Below, piece by piece: positions 1 through 10,264 of a DNA stretch of 64,000 nt. This stretch comes from Caprella mutica. Taxonomy: Eukaryota; Arthropoda; Malacostraca; Amphipoda; Caprellidae. How positions within the stretch are numbered: the first letter of the stretch is position 1; each line of letters opens with the position of its first letter. The notes under the pieces were generated by a model that was given only the letters and a program-made list of their open reading frames with translations, had not been told where the DNA came from and did not search any database. The stretch lies in NCBI GenBank assembly GCA_947561585.1, contig CANNZV010001814.1:62001-126000 (forward strand), written 5' to 3'. The translations under genes were made by a program, and so were the position numbers.

Positions 1-167
1 TATGATATACATTTATTCTCCGTTAAATATTATTGGCTATATAAGTTTGTACATTATTAAAATGAGCAAACTTTATACAGCAACAAAATAAAGACTACTT
101 AATTGAGTGGTGTTAAGATACCTAATTTCGAGAATAAACTTGATGAAAATTATTTTCAAATTGTCAC

Positions 168-3100
168 CTTTTTCCCCAGAAGTCACTGTGTGTGTTGCTG
201 TCTGTGAGAGAGAGTAGAGGCTGCAACAGTTGTACCCCAATGTACTGACTGCAGAGTGATGGGTTCTTCTCGTAGAGCAGTCCTATCGCCAGACTCAGCA
301 CCCTCACTATGTTGCTCTGCCTCGTCACATCACTGCCCACCAGAATCTCCACCATCTGCAAAAGAGAAGAATTTTAGCATATTTCTATAGCGAGAAAAAA
401 ACAACAGAATCTCTACCATCTGCAAGAGAAGAATTTTATTGAGAGAAATAAACACCGAGAAGTTTGAAATTAGTTTAACTAGACACCAATTTCTTTCTTC
501 CTAATATGGTAGAATTGCGATCTTTGGATTTTAGTGGTAATGTAAGTTGTTACCTGGGGCTAAATAGTAGTACTGTAAGTAAGTTGTTACCTGGCAGAGC
601 TGGGCGTTCCGTAAGAATGTTCGCGAACCTTTATTCGCGAACCGGTTCGGACTGGAAAATGGGTTCTGACATTCGGATTCGGAACCTCTTCAAAAACGGT
701 TCGGACTTCAGTGTTCGGAACGTCTTTTTCGCAAGTCCGAACCTCCGTACCCGGGGAAAACTGACTTGTTCATTTAATTATTTTACGTTCTGAACATGTA
801 CTGTACCTCTCGGCTACTATTATATACCTAGGTTTCTGCTTAACACTGAAGCGAAGAACATGCGTCTTTCTCCGCTCTTCTTCCATTACGTTATTCATCC
901 TTTCTTGAATAGCGGTAAGTTTTATAATAATCTTAACAAGTTAATTCTTTAATAACGGATTATGTTCCCTCATATCTCAATTAAAATTGCTTGAAACATG
1001 TAGAACTATTGGTAAGGTTACAAACGTATATATTAGGTAACATTACATAACACCCTACCCTAGTACCTTAGCCGTTGGCTAACCAGTCCTCATGGAAAAA
1101 TAATAATAACTTAAATTCAAGACCGATTTTAAAGCTGTCTTTTCAATCGTTTAATTTTTCGCATAAATACATACGATTAGACAAAAACGAAGGTGACAAA
1201 TGGTAATATACTCATATTATGAGCATTAATTCAAATCTATAATAATCAGAGATCTTTCCAGGCATTAGATGCAAGAGTGCTTTTCAGTACATAATTAAGG
1301 GTGAATATTTCATTATAATCAGTTAACTGTAACTCTTATAGCGGCTTAGCGAGATCAAATATGTGCGAGAAAAGTTGCGCACACCAAGCTTCGTACAATA
1401 ACATCTTATAAATATTTGTTTCTTGTCTTAGCTTGTTACTTTTATTTTGAATGATAATTTTTTCTTTTGCTTTTACTAATGTAATAATGTATGAGTAAAT
1501 ATCAAATGAAGGTTTTTAAAAGAGAATATATTGAAATTACTCAAATAAGCAAACTTTTGACGGGTAAGTAGGTGAACAGATAATTTAAGATAAAGAATTC
1601 GGCTATTCGCTTTAAAATTGAATTGATTATAATTCATAGATAGGTATTATAATATTATATGTATATAAGTTTTAATATAACTTAGAGAAATATTCACAAT
1701 AATCTTCACTGTTTGACCTTTCTAATATATTGAATAAAAGAAAAAGTTAAGTAAATAGAGTATTGGAATACCGTATAACGTATTGTATCTATAGTACTTT
1801 CATATTCAAACAAAATGCAAAAACGTTTTATATCATCAGTTTTCTAGATCGGATTAATCAAAAATGTTGTAATATAAATGAAAATTTGAAAACTAATAGT
1901 AAAAACTTAAAAATTATTTAATTAGATAATTGGATACTTCAATATGGATACATTTTCTTGCATTGTTATGACGACAGAGTTGGTCTTAATTTTTCTTTGC
2001 ATGAAATTCGGAGGTCAGAAGAAAATTCAGAATAACAACTTAAACTGCATATTGGAGTGGAAACTGGAGGGGAACTTTAAATATACTTAATGCTCATTCA
2101 GTCATATTCAATGATACTAACTTATTAAGTATAGTAAGTACAGTGGAACTCCCTTATAGTGAACTCCTGTATAGTGAATCACGCTGAATAGTAAAATCCG
2201 GTATAGCGAACTTACCTCTATAGTGAACATATTTAGGTTAGTCTACACAAATATTCGTAAGTTTTCTATGAATCTCTTATTCCTATTTAGTATATTCTCT
2301 AAATTTGTTGTATTTCATGAAATAGCAGTTCTACCAGTGCAAATCCTCTATAATGTAGTCATATAAAGTCACAGTATAATTATTATTGTAAATTTATTAT
2401 ATTAACCCTAATGAATTTGACATATGTTTTATAGTCATATCTTTTTTAAATTACTTTATATATTTCATGTCATTTTTTAAATTTACTGGCCTTTCTTGAC
2501 TTTATTCCTACATAAATACCAACTATATTTTTTAATTCAAAAGTGAAATATTTACGTATCGACGTAAATCAGAGTAAATTATGGAATTAATTGTACCTTA
2601 GTAACGTGTGGCAACGTAGAAAAACAGATTGGTTACCCAATACGCAAGAATGTGTCCACGTTTTATGTAGTAGAGACAAATGCGCGTGCTATGATTGGTT
2701 CACACTCCATCCAATAACAGTTCAGCCCACCCAGTTGCCAATCTCTTATATACCCATGTATTTATTTCTCCTTATATATTCAATATTTTTACTTGAAATT
2801 TGGTACACATTAGTTTAGTACAAAAACTAACAACTTGTAAAAATACAGTAACGTAGGTTTATAAATAAGACATGTGTTTTTTTAACATAGAGTGAAACCT
2901 TCTCGTTGTAACTTGTTTCTGACAAATAGTTAGTATCTTGTTGAAAAAACTGTTTTTTTATATAGGTTGCCCTAATAGCCTAAAAATCAGAGGTTAGCTT
3001 ACAAATGTTCGGACTAAATGTTTGGTTCGGAACAAATGTTCGGACCAAACTTTTCCAAATTGGGTTCGCTATACGGAGGTTCGGAACCCAAAATCGACGA

Positions 3101-6100
3101 AGATTCGGGTTCGGATTCGGAACCTAAAAAAAGGTTCGCGCGCCCAGCTCTGTTACCTGGGGCTAAATAGTGGTAATATAAGTTGTTACCTGGGGCTCAA
3201 TAGTGGTAATATAAGTTGTTACCTGGGGCTAAATAGTGGTAATATAAGTTGTTACCTGGGGCTCAATAGTGGTAATATAAGTTGTTACCTGGGGCTCAAT
3301 AGTGGTAATATAAGTTGTTACCTGGGGCTCAATAGTGGTAATATAAGTTGTTACCTGGGGCTAAATAGTGGTAATATAAGTTGTTACCTGGGGCTAAATA
3401 GTGGTAATATAAGTTGTTACCTGGGGCTAAATAGTGGTAATATAAGTTGTTACCTGGGGCTAAATAGTGGTAATATAAGTTGTTACCTGGGGCTCAATAG
3501 TGGTACTGTAAGTTGTTACCTGGGGCTCAATAGTGGTACTGTAAGTTGTTACCTGGGGCTCAATAGTGGTACTGTAAGTTGTTACCTGGGGGCCAATAGT
3601 CGCATAGTACTCAGTACAGTCTTTAGTGGGTGTGCCCAATAAACTAGCCACTGCTTCACACTGTCTCCAATCATCTCCATCTACAATGTCCAGGGATGCC
3701 CTGGAACAGAAAATACCATTTTAGATCATCTGTATTTTACCAGATTGTATTTATTTGATACCAAGTCACATTGGTAACTGGGAGAATTATTTGATTTGTT
3801 TTAATATCGTAAACTAAAATCATTTTGAAGCAGCTGTTTTTTTTCTCGTTAAATTATTATTATCGACCAGATTATCGGAATTGATAAAGATACGTTTTGC
3901 ATGCAGCGATTGTTGCGATGATCGTCCAGCAACAGGAATACATTGAATTATAGCTAGGCGGTAATTGTTCGTTGCAAAACAGCTCCATAGGAATAGCATT
4001 GAACTAGTGCTCAGAAATAATCACTCGGCGATGATCGCAATTAACAATCGCTGCATGCAAAACGTACCTTAAGATAATGGTTACTTTATTGAAGGTAGAA
4101 ACTGATACAATCATTGGAAAAAAAATAGAAGATTATTGGACTAGAATAAAAGGTTACTGTATTTTATTTTTGATTAATATTAAAGGTGAATAACTTAAAC
4201 TTGCAAAACCATAACTAATTTAGCTCTCCAAGAAAGTTCTTCGCAATGTTCAATTTTGCTCTTATCAGGAAACTAAAAAAATTCTAGAAATGAAACCAAA
4301 TAAAATACATGTTCTTTTACCCGAGGGTTAGTCGCACCCCATCCCCGTACTTTTGGTCACCCTGTGGGGGCCGCAGGAGGTACCTTCGAAGGTGGAGTGT
4401 GGAACAAGTGCGGAGTAACCATTTGCGAGACTGTGAAAAAATATAGAAGTTAGCGGGTGATGGAGAAGTGTTTAGTTTTTTTAATTCAACCCTTTGCCTC
4501 CTGAAATTCGATAAAATAGACCATAAAAATACAACAGATAAAGGCCATAAGTATAAGCAAATCCTTTAAAATCCAAACTATTTAGAATAGGACCCCTGTT
4601 TTATGAAACAATATCTAACGATCCAAGTTAGCTATAGTAATTTAGATCAGGTAAACTACGTGGTGGTACAAATGTATACCATGCGTTATTTACAGCTATT
4701 GCTTTACCAAGTAATTAGACTGCTATTTACTTAATTTGACCTCGGTTTGTATAAAAGTACCAGTCAGATCTTGTATTAGGCATAAAATATGTTATTGCAA
4801 AATTGAGAGTCTATAGAAAATCATCACCAAGTTGTTCATTTAAGTGTGAATATAATTGAGAGACTAATAATATTATAAACAGCTTCATTCTAATTATTTA
4901 GAACTTTATCACATCACTATTTATTAAGCGAAATGGGGATAAATTAGATGTCTACTAATTCCCGGTGGACTAACCAAAGATGCCCGCTAACCTTAGAAGT
5001 AGCTGCAACTCCCTTCAACAGTAGAATCTGTCTTAGCATCACAGTATCATCTACACAACTTAGAAACAACTCTAACTCTTCATATATTTTCTCCCTGTCC
5101 GACACTTCTTCTGAAAAGGAATGAGTGTGAAAAAGAGACCATAACACTGGATGTTTACTCGTTAAACACAATATAGCAAACCCTAAACACGGGCATGTTT
5201 TTGACATGTGTCAATTAACGCATGACACTAAAATAGCATTCAACTCTATGGGATGTGGAGACGCATGCGTCTTCTTAAACGAACATATAAAGAATTAAAA
5301 CGACGTATAATTCTGGCCCCAAGAAAAGATGCTGCGTTAAAAACTTGAGTCCAGAATGGTCCTTTTTTAAACTCTTTAAATAAGCGTCTAAAAGTACATA
5401 CCATAGAGTTAATTGTATTCTAGTGTCATGCATTAATTGACGAACGTCAAAAATATGTTCGTGAGCTGGAGGCAACAGGCATAAAAAGATAATTTGACTA
5501 AATGGTATCAGAATCTCACTCTTGTGGTCTATGGAGAAGCCAAGCTGCAGAACACATGACAGGACTTCACCAGAGAAACATTTACGGAGAGGGCGACCGA
5601 GGTTACTGTTCTGAAAACAAAAACAATGAGGATTATTTTCATCTGTTGGGGAGGAAAAGAAATGATGTATTGTAAGTTCTGAGTTACAGGGCGATTCTTA
5701 ATTATAGACACTATAAGAAAGAACAATAATAATTATTATCTAACTCGTTATTTTAATTGTTATCCATGATACGTACAGTTATCATGGATACCAATTATAT
5801 TTAAATAATAATCATAACATATTTTTTTCTTACGTGTACGATAAATGTGGAACTGACCGATAATTAGGAACTTACCTTAGAGAATTTCTCAGCACTCACC
5901 CTAAAAAGACGTAAGAGTATCAGAGAGGACCTGAAGAGGAGCCTGTGGACCAGGTCCTGAGGGGCTCTCCCGGGGGCACCTCCAATGATGGTCTTCCTCT
6001 TCACCATCACCAGTTTGGGGTACAGTTGCCCCTCCTCATCTAAACAACTCAGAATGGAGGAAAAGATCACCACAGCTGAGCAATTCTCTATCACCTGACA

Positions 6101-7721
6101 AAATAAATGTAAAATGAAGTAGGTATATAACGTCTACTACGGAAATAATTAAATAGCTGTCATTGGTACTAGGCTGTCAAAGTACTAGGGTAAGTTATGA
6201 ATTATGAGACTGTTCCACATATTCGATAATAGAAGAGACTACGAGATCACCTAAAACAAAAATCCTAAGAGGAAAATGAAGAGGTGATAGTAAATTAACC
6301 TACCTAAAACAAAAATCCTAAGAGGAAAATGAAGAGGTGATAGTAAATTTACCCTACCTAAAACAAAAATCCTGAGAGGAAAATGAAGAGGTGATAGTAA
6401 ATGAAGCCTACGAGTCTACCTAACACAAAATATAAGACCGCGTAGTTAAAGAGCATAACCCTAGCGCTATCCTCTGAAACTGGAAAATAACTATCTGCTC
6501 TTTGCAAATAATCTGGTAACTATTTACCTTCTCCAGATTGATGCTAATTAGACTGTTGGTACAGGTGTCTCCACCAGATGCACACCTGTCAGTTTCCTCT
6601 TCGTGTGACAGTCTGAGCAGGTCTAACAGAGACGCTGTGACGCAACCTAACCTAATTCTGCGGAGAGGAAGGCAGATTTGAAATAAGAGTCAGTCAAATA
6701 AGGTCCTATAGTAACAGTCAACACTCACTTTCCGACTACTGTGAACATAACAGAGTGTTCCCTGCTACTTACACAACATCGTCTAATTCGTTGATTCCAT
6801 ATTTTGAAATGTGTTCATCGAAATCTATTTTCAGGGTTCGACTTTCCGCTAATTTTCCAGAAATGGAGTCCAGGCATTTGTTAACCTCGTTGACACTTGA
6901 TGTGGTGTTGGGTGCTCCTGGAAATAGTGAAAGAGTTAACATTTATATTATCTATGATTAATTGAAAAGATCTATAATGAAAAAAGAAAAAAAAATATGA
7001 AAAAATGAGAATAAAGATCTATAATCTATACAGAACACACATTAACTGGAACCAAAGTTTAAATTAAGTAAAAACAAGTGGAACCCCCCGAGGTACACAC
7101 CCCCAGGGATAGCTGGGACGTTGGTGTACTATAATTTATATCATTACAAGTAACCACATCCAACCAAGAGACAGCTATTGAAGAAAGTATTTCAAATCGG
7201 ACAATATAAAGACATAGCTAAGCTCTTCCATCTTAAACTAAAACGGTAAAGTTATAGCTAGGTGAAATGATACCCAACAACAACAATCATACCCTAGGGC
7301 CTAGGTATAGAGCTGAACTTCGTCTTCTTGAAAATAAATAATAAAAGTACCTAACTATACCGATATAATTAGCATCTAACTAAGACCTCGTAGTTGAAGA
7401 TATATAATTATTTAACTCTTAATTATTTACATGATCGAAAATGTGGAACCACCCAACAACTCGAAACTTACCCTAATTCCTTCAACAAACAGCATATGCA
7501 CACTACAGTAAAACTACTTAGTTAGGAAGCTTTAGACTCTAGAGTAATGGGGGGCCTGAATTATGAAATGCACTCGAAGTAATTTTCTATGTATATTAAG
7601 TAAGCCATGCTCTGACTAATGGAAGAACTAACACATCATAATTCAGGAGTTCCACTCTACCAAACTTACCCAACTTCGAAATGATGGCAAGCAACTGTTC
7701 AATGGTTTCCTTCTTGGACAT
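168..7721 (-). CDS. TANGO6: TANGO6/RTP1-family protein, 5' part of gene (3' end outside window)
   Basis: Exons on the minus strand: 7721-7670 (starts MSKKETIEQLL), 6917-6773, 6657-6528, 6094-5876, 5610 to about 5465, about 5187-4975, 3700-3586 and 355-168. Every boundary except the break in the fifth/sixth exon has GT/AG sites with matching phase. The best family evidence is the run across the last two exons, DWRQCEAVASLLGT ... YYATIGPQ joined to MVEILVGSDVTRQS and QLLQPLLSL, which resembles the middle of metazoan TANGO6 as I remember it; VMLRQILLLKG in the sixth exon also fits. Tango6 was named in a Drosophila screen for secretion and Golgi organisation, and the related yeast Rtp1 helps assemble and import RNA polymerase II. 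The fifth/sixth exon is interrupted by a foldback element at 5188-5464, so this allele may be broken unless splicing bypasses it. The C-terminal half lies off the left edge. Gene identity is likely, not certain. Confidence 0.65.
595..3152. mobile_element. hAT-superfamily element, non-autonomous or decayed
   Basis: The ends are perfect 12-bp inverted repeats, CAGAGCTGGGCG, at 595-606 and 3141-3152. They are flanked by an exact 8-bp target duplication, ttacctgg, at 587-594 and 3153-3160. An 8-bp duplication with CAGRG-type ends is the hAT signature. Subterminal regions are rich in short TTCG-GAACC-type motifs on both sides. Length is 2558 bp, and no transposase reading frame was recognised. It sits inside the 33-bp splice-donor array of the TANGO6-like gene and splits it. 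Confidence 0.85.
3153..3614 (-). repeat. Minisatellite A, 33-bp unit x14, duplicating a 5' splice site
   Basis: The unit begins gttacctggggctaaatagt. On the gene (minus) strand each copy reads ...GAGCCCCAG|GTAACAACTT, the same junction that ends exon 3700-3586 (GGCCCCCAG|GTAACA). The array therefore grew from the exon-intron boundary itself. Two more units remain at about 530-594, on the far side of the hAT element. Confidence 0.9.
3886..4070. mobile_element. MITE with ACGTTTTGCATGCAGCGATT ends
   Basis: Inverted arms of about 28 bp (tacgttttgcatgcagcgat and its inverse atcgctgcatgcaaaacgta) enclose about 185 bp. A second inner pair is atgatcg/cgatcat. Single copy in the window, within a TANGO6 intron; no coding. 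Confidence 0.55.
4310..4440. other. GC-richer patch in TANGO6 intron, unassigned
   Basis: The stretch around gtgggggccgcaggaggtac is clearly richer in GC than its surroundings. On the minus strand it can be read for about 35 codons (…RYLLRPPQGDQKYGDG…). It has no splice sites that join in phase to neighbouring exons, so it is more likely an old transposon fragment than a missed exon. Confidence 0.25.
5188..5464. mobile_element. Foldback element interrupting a TANGO6 coding exon
   Basis: The two ends are about 78-bp inverted arms at roughly 80% identity (CACGGGCATGTTTTTGAC inward from the left, CACGAACATATTTTTGAC inward from the right). Both continue through TCAATTA, GCATGACACTA and AACTCTATGG. 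On the minus strand the gene reads ...FLCLLPPA just before the element and CLGFAILCLTSKHPVLW just after it. Exon coding frames therefore abut both ends. No clear target duplication. Confidence 0.6.
5669..5877. mobile_element. Decayed GGGTAAGTT-family MITE making up most of a TANGO6 intron
   Basis: The right end reads (minus) GTAAGTTCCTAATTATCGG then TCAGTTCCACAT. The left end keeps tgtaagttctgagttaca. The core has two inverted halves built on ggatacc/ttatccatgat. On the minus strand the element begins exactly at the GT donor after exon 6094-5876, and it fills about 210 of the 265 bp of that intron. Confidence 0.6.
6248..6405. repeat. Three direct copies of a ~58-bp unit
   Basis: The motif caaaaatcctaagaggaaaa then tgaagaggtgatagtaaa occurs three times in a row (the last copy has cctgagagg). 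The third runs into sequence shared with 8270-8400. It lies in a TANGO6 intron beside a MITE end (gggtaagttatgaattatg at 6189). Confidence 0.6.
7075..7330. repeat. Dispersed repeat, copy 1
   Basis: It shares an ordered series of motifs with 14140-14400: ggtacacac, then catagctaagctcttc, then gttatag, then cccaacaacaacaatcatac and gaacttc. Two copies in two different genes' introns indicate an interspersed element. The class is unknown. Confidence 0.5.
7430..7486. mobile_element. GGGTAAGTT-family MITE, one arm
   Basis: gatcgaaaatgtggaacc then acccaacaactcgaaactta followed by ccctaat matches the right arm of the family. Only this arm is recognisable. It lies in the first TANGO6 intron. Confidence 0.45.
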
Positions 7722-8059
7722 CTTTACAATATTACCTTCTCATAATTAATCAAGGGAAAATAATAGCTATAGATAAACTAGAGAATCTGAATATAGGACA
7801 GAATCTATTATTTTAAATAGTGATTTTTTTTTAGCTAGCAACAGAAAACATTTCATGGAGAAAAAAAAGGAAACTTGAACCATTTTTTCATTTCCGAAAA
7901 AATGTTACACCAATTAATTAGCGCAATTGCTTCTTATAGCCTGAAATTTCTACTCCTCCCCGATAATTAGAAAAAACAACAACTAAAGCGTTTTCCAATT
8001 TGAATCTGTAAATTTATTGCGTTACCAGCGGACCATTTCGGCACTTGCGCTATCTTCAG

Positions 8060-8400
8060 TCAAGGTCAATAGATTTGACGGCTTTTCGCTGACGTCAAAA
8101 GAAAAGAAAATACAAGGGACTAGAAGAAGCAGTCAGAGATGAAAGTGGCTCCATGAACAAGTCACCAACCACCAGTTGGTGACAATACTCATGGATGCAG
8201 AAAAGCTACTCCGCGAATGAAATCACTTACCAAGGAATGTGACGGAAAGGGACACAGGCACTGGTGGCTGCACTCACGGATGGAAGAGGAAAACGAAGAG
8301 GTGATAGTAAATGCAGCTTACGAGCCTACCTAACACAAAATCTAAGAGTCGTAGTTGAAGAGCATAACCCTAGCGCTATCCTCTAAAACTGCAAGTAGCG
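8060..8400. repeat. Dispersed repeat with former-coding look
   Basis: gacgtcaaaagaaaagaaaa, ctagaagaagcagtcagaga and the later tctaagagtcgtagttgaag recur elsewhere. They appear at 44675-44725 (ctggaagaagcagtcagaaa), 14805-14870 (agtggctctgtgatcaatat), 15000-15045 and 6380-6475 (gcataaccctagcgctatcc). These are pieces of one interspersed family, class unknown. The region 7727-9100 holds nothing else I can name. Confidence 0.45.
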
Positions 8401-9104
8401 TTAATAATATAATAGTCATGGTAAAATTTTTTTCTCCATAACCTTCTAAAGACAAATAATTTTACCTTTTTGGTGATTCGGGGCCCAGGGGACACTAACC
8501 CCCTTCCTTCTAAGGTCACAGACTTTAAAAGGTCCCTGAGTTAGTAGGTACATAAATAACACTTAGGCCCATTCTATGCTATCAAATAAAACGCCGCGTT
8601 CTTATCTCCCAGTTTACGCTTCATCAATTAATGACGGTTAAATGAATGGAAGGCGGTAGAAACTGTACCATAGACTGCAAATTATATTTTCATTCATTTA
8701 CCCGTGATTAATTGAAGAGGCATAACCTGGACGGTAAAAACATAGTGTTTTACCTGCTAGTAAAACCTACACTTACTAACCCACCAATGGAAACTGTACT
8801 CAAAGATCTTGCAATCAACAGCTAGAGGAATCACTACTACTTAATTACTTCACTAGTCAAAAAGATGAAAAAAAAGATTATCTATGAACCATTTATTAAA
8901 GATTTTTTCCTTCATAAATAAACTTTCATTTATAAATGTTGTGAATGAAGAAAAATGGAATTACATTTCAATGAACAATGAAATTGAAAAGAAACCTAAT
9001 TATAATATATTGAACACAAAACATTACATCAATAACTCTGAGTACAAAATTAAATGAAATATTGGTAACTCCTAAGTAATACAGAAAAACATTAAAATAA
9101 GGTC

Positions 9105-9500
9105 TAATGTGTTCAAACACGATCCAACAAGTTTCACCATGTTAAAATACGATATAACATGTTAAAAAACATTCCGACGAGTTGAAACACGTTCCGACAT
9201 GTTCAACCACGTTCCGACATGTTCAACCACGTTCCGACATGTTCAACCACGTTCCGACATGTTCAACCACGTTCCGACATGTTCAACCACGTTCAGACAT
9301 GTTCAAACACGTTCCGACATGTTCAACCACGTTCGACATGTTCAACCACGTTCCGACATGTTCAAACACGTCACGCCATGTTCAAACACGTCACGCCTTG
9401 TTCATAGATATTTAAACATGTTCAAACAGGCTCAGACATGATCAAACACGTCACGCCATGTTCATACATATTTAAACAGGCTCAGACATGTTCAAACCCG
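9105..9500. repeat. Minisatellite B, 20-bp unit
   Basis: The unit is catgttcaaccacgttccga, cleanest at 9180-9370 and drifting at both sides (gttcaaacacgtcacgc, catatttaaacaggctcag). It lies between the TANGO6-like and Chk2 genes. Confidence 0.9.
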
Positions 9501-9910
9501 TTCTTAAACGTTTACAAACCGAGTTACGACTTCGTTATCAATTACAGAAAAAAATTACTGTAAAATATCTGGTAGTATTTTCTTAGTGTATAACTACACT
9601 GACTAAATTTAATATATCAACAAGCGTAGTAGATAATTAGACAATTGACTGCTAATATCGCTAATTACTAATTAATAATTATACTAAATTCGTATTAGGT
9701 ATAGTCATAATATTCCATATTTTGTTCATTTAACATTTAACTCCTCTCATCGTAACAGTATTTTAAAGTAAATTTCTATTAAAGATAAAAAATGTAACGG
9801 ACGTTTTTGAGAACCTTTAAAATTATATCAATTAACTTATAACCATATTCATTATTTCAAATTGAGTCAGGTACAATAAAATTTAAACAAAAATTTTATA
9901 CGTAGCAAAA

Positions 9911-10257
9911 GGGAGGAGAGTTGGGAGGAGCTTAAGAGCTGGCTGGGAGGAGATTGTGAGCTGGCTGGGAGGAGATTGAGAGCTGGCTGGGAGGAGATTG
10001 AGAGCTGGCTGGGAGGAGATTGAGAGCTGGCTGGGAGGAGATTGAGAGCTGGCTGGGAGGAAATTGAGAGCTGGCTGGGAGGAAATTGACAGCTGGCTGG
10101 GAGGAGATTGAGAGCTGGCTGGGAGGAGATTGAGAGCTGGCTGGGAGGATAATGATAGCTGGCTGGGAGGATAATGATAGCTGGCTGGGAGGAGATTGAG
10201 AGCTGGATGGGAGGAGATTGAGAGCTGGATGGGAGGAGATTTAGAGCTAGGAGGAGG
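9911..10257. repeat. Minisatellite C, 22-bp unit, abutting the Chk2 stop codon
   Basis: About 15 copies of gagagctggctgggaggaga plus tt. The array ends within about 10 bp of the Chk2 stop (10267-10265), so it must be in the 3' untranslated region unless cleavage occurs within it. On the mRNA strand it is pyrimidine-rich (CTCCTCCCAGCCAGC). Confidence 0.9.
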
Positions 10258-10264
10258 TTAGAAC

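Noticed and set aside
3022..3642. 206-codon plus-strand frame with CYLGLNSGNIS repeats
   Set aside because: Antisense shadow of the 33-bp splice-donor array plus the hAT end.
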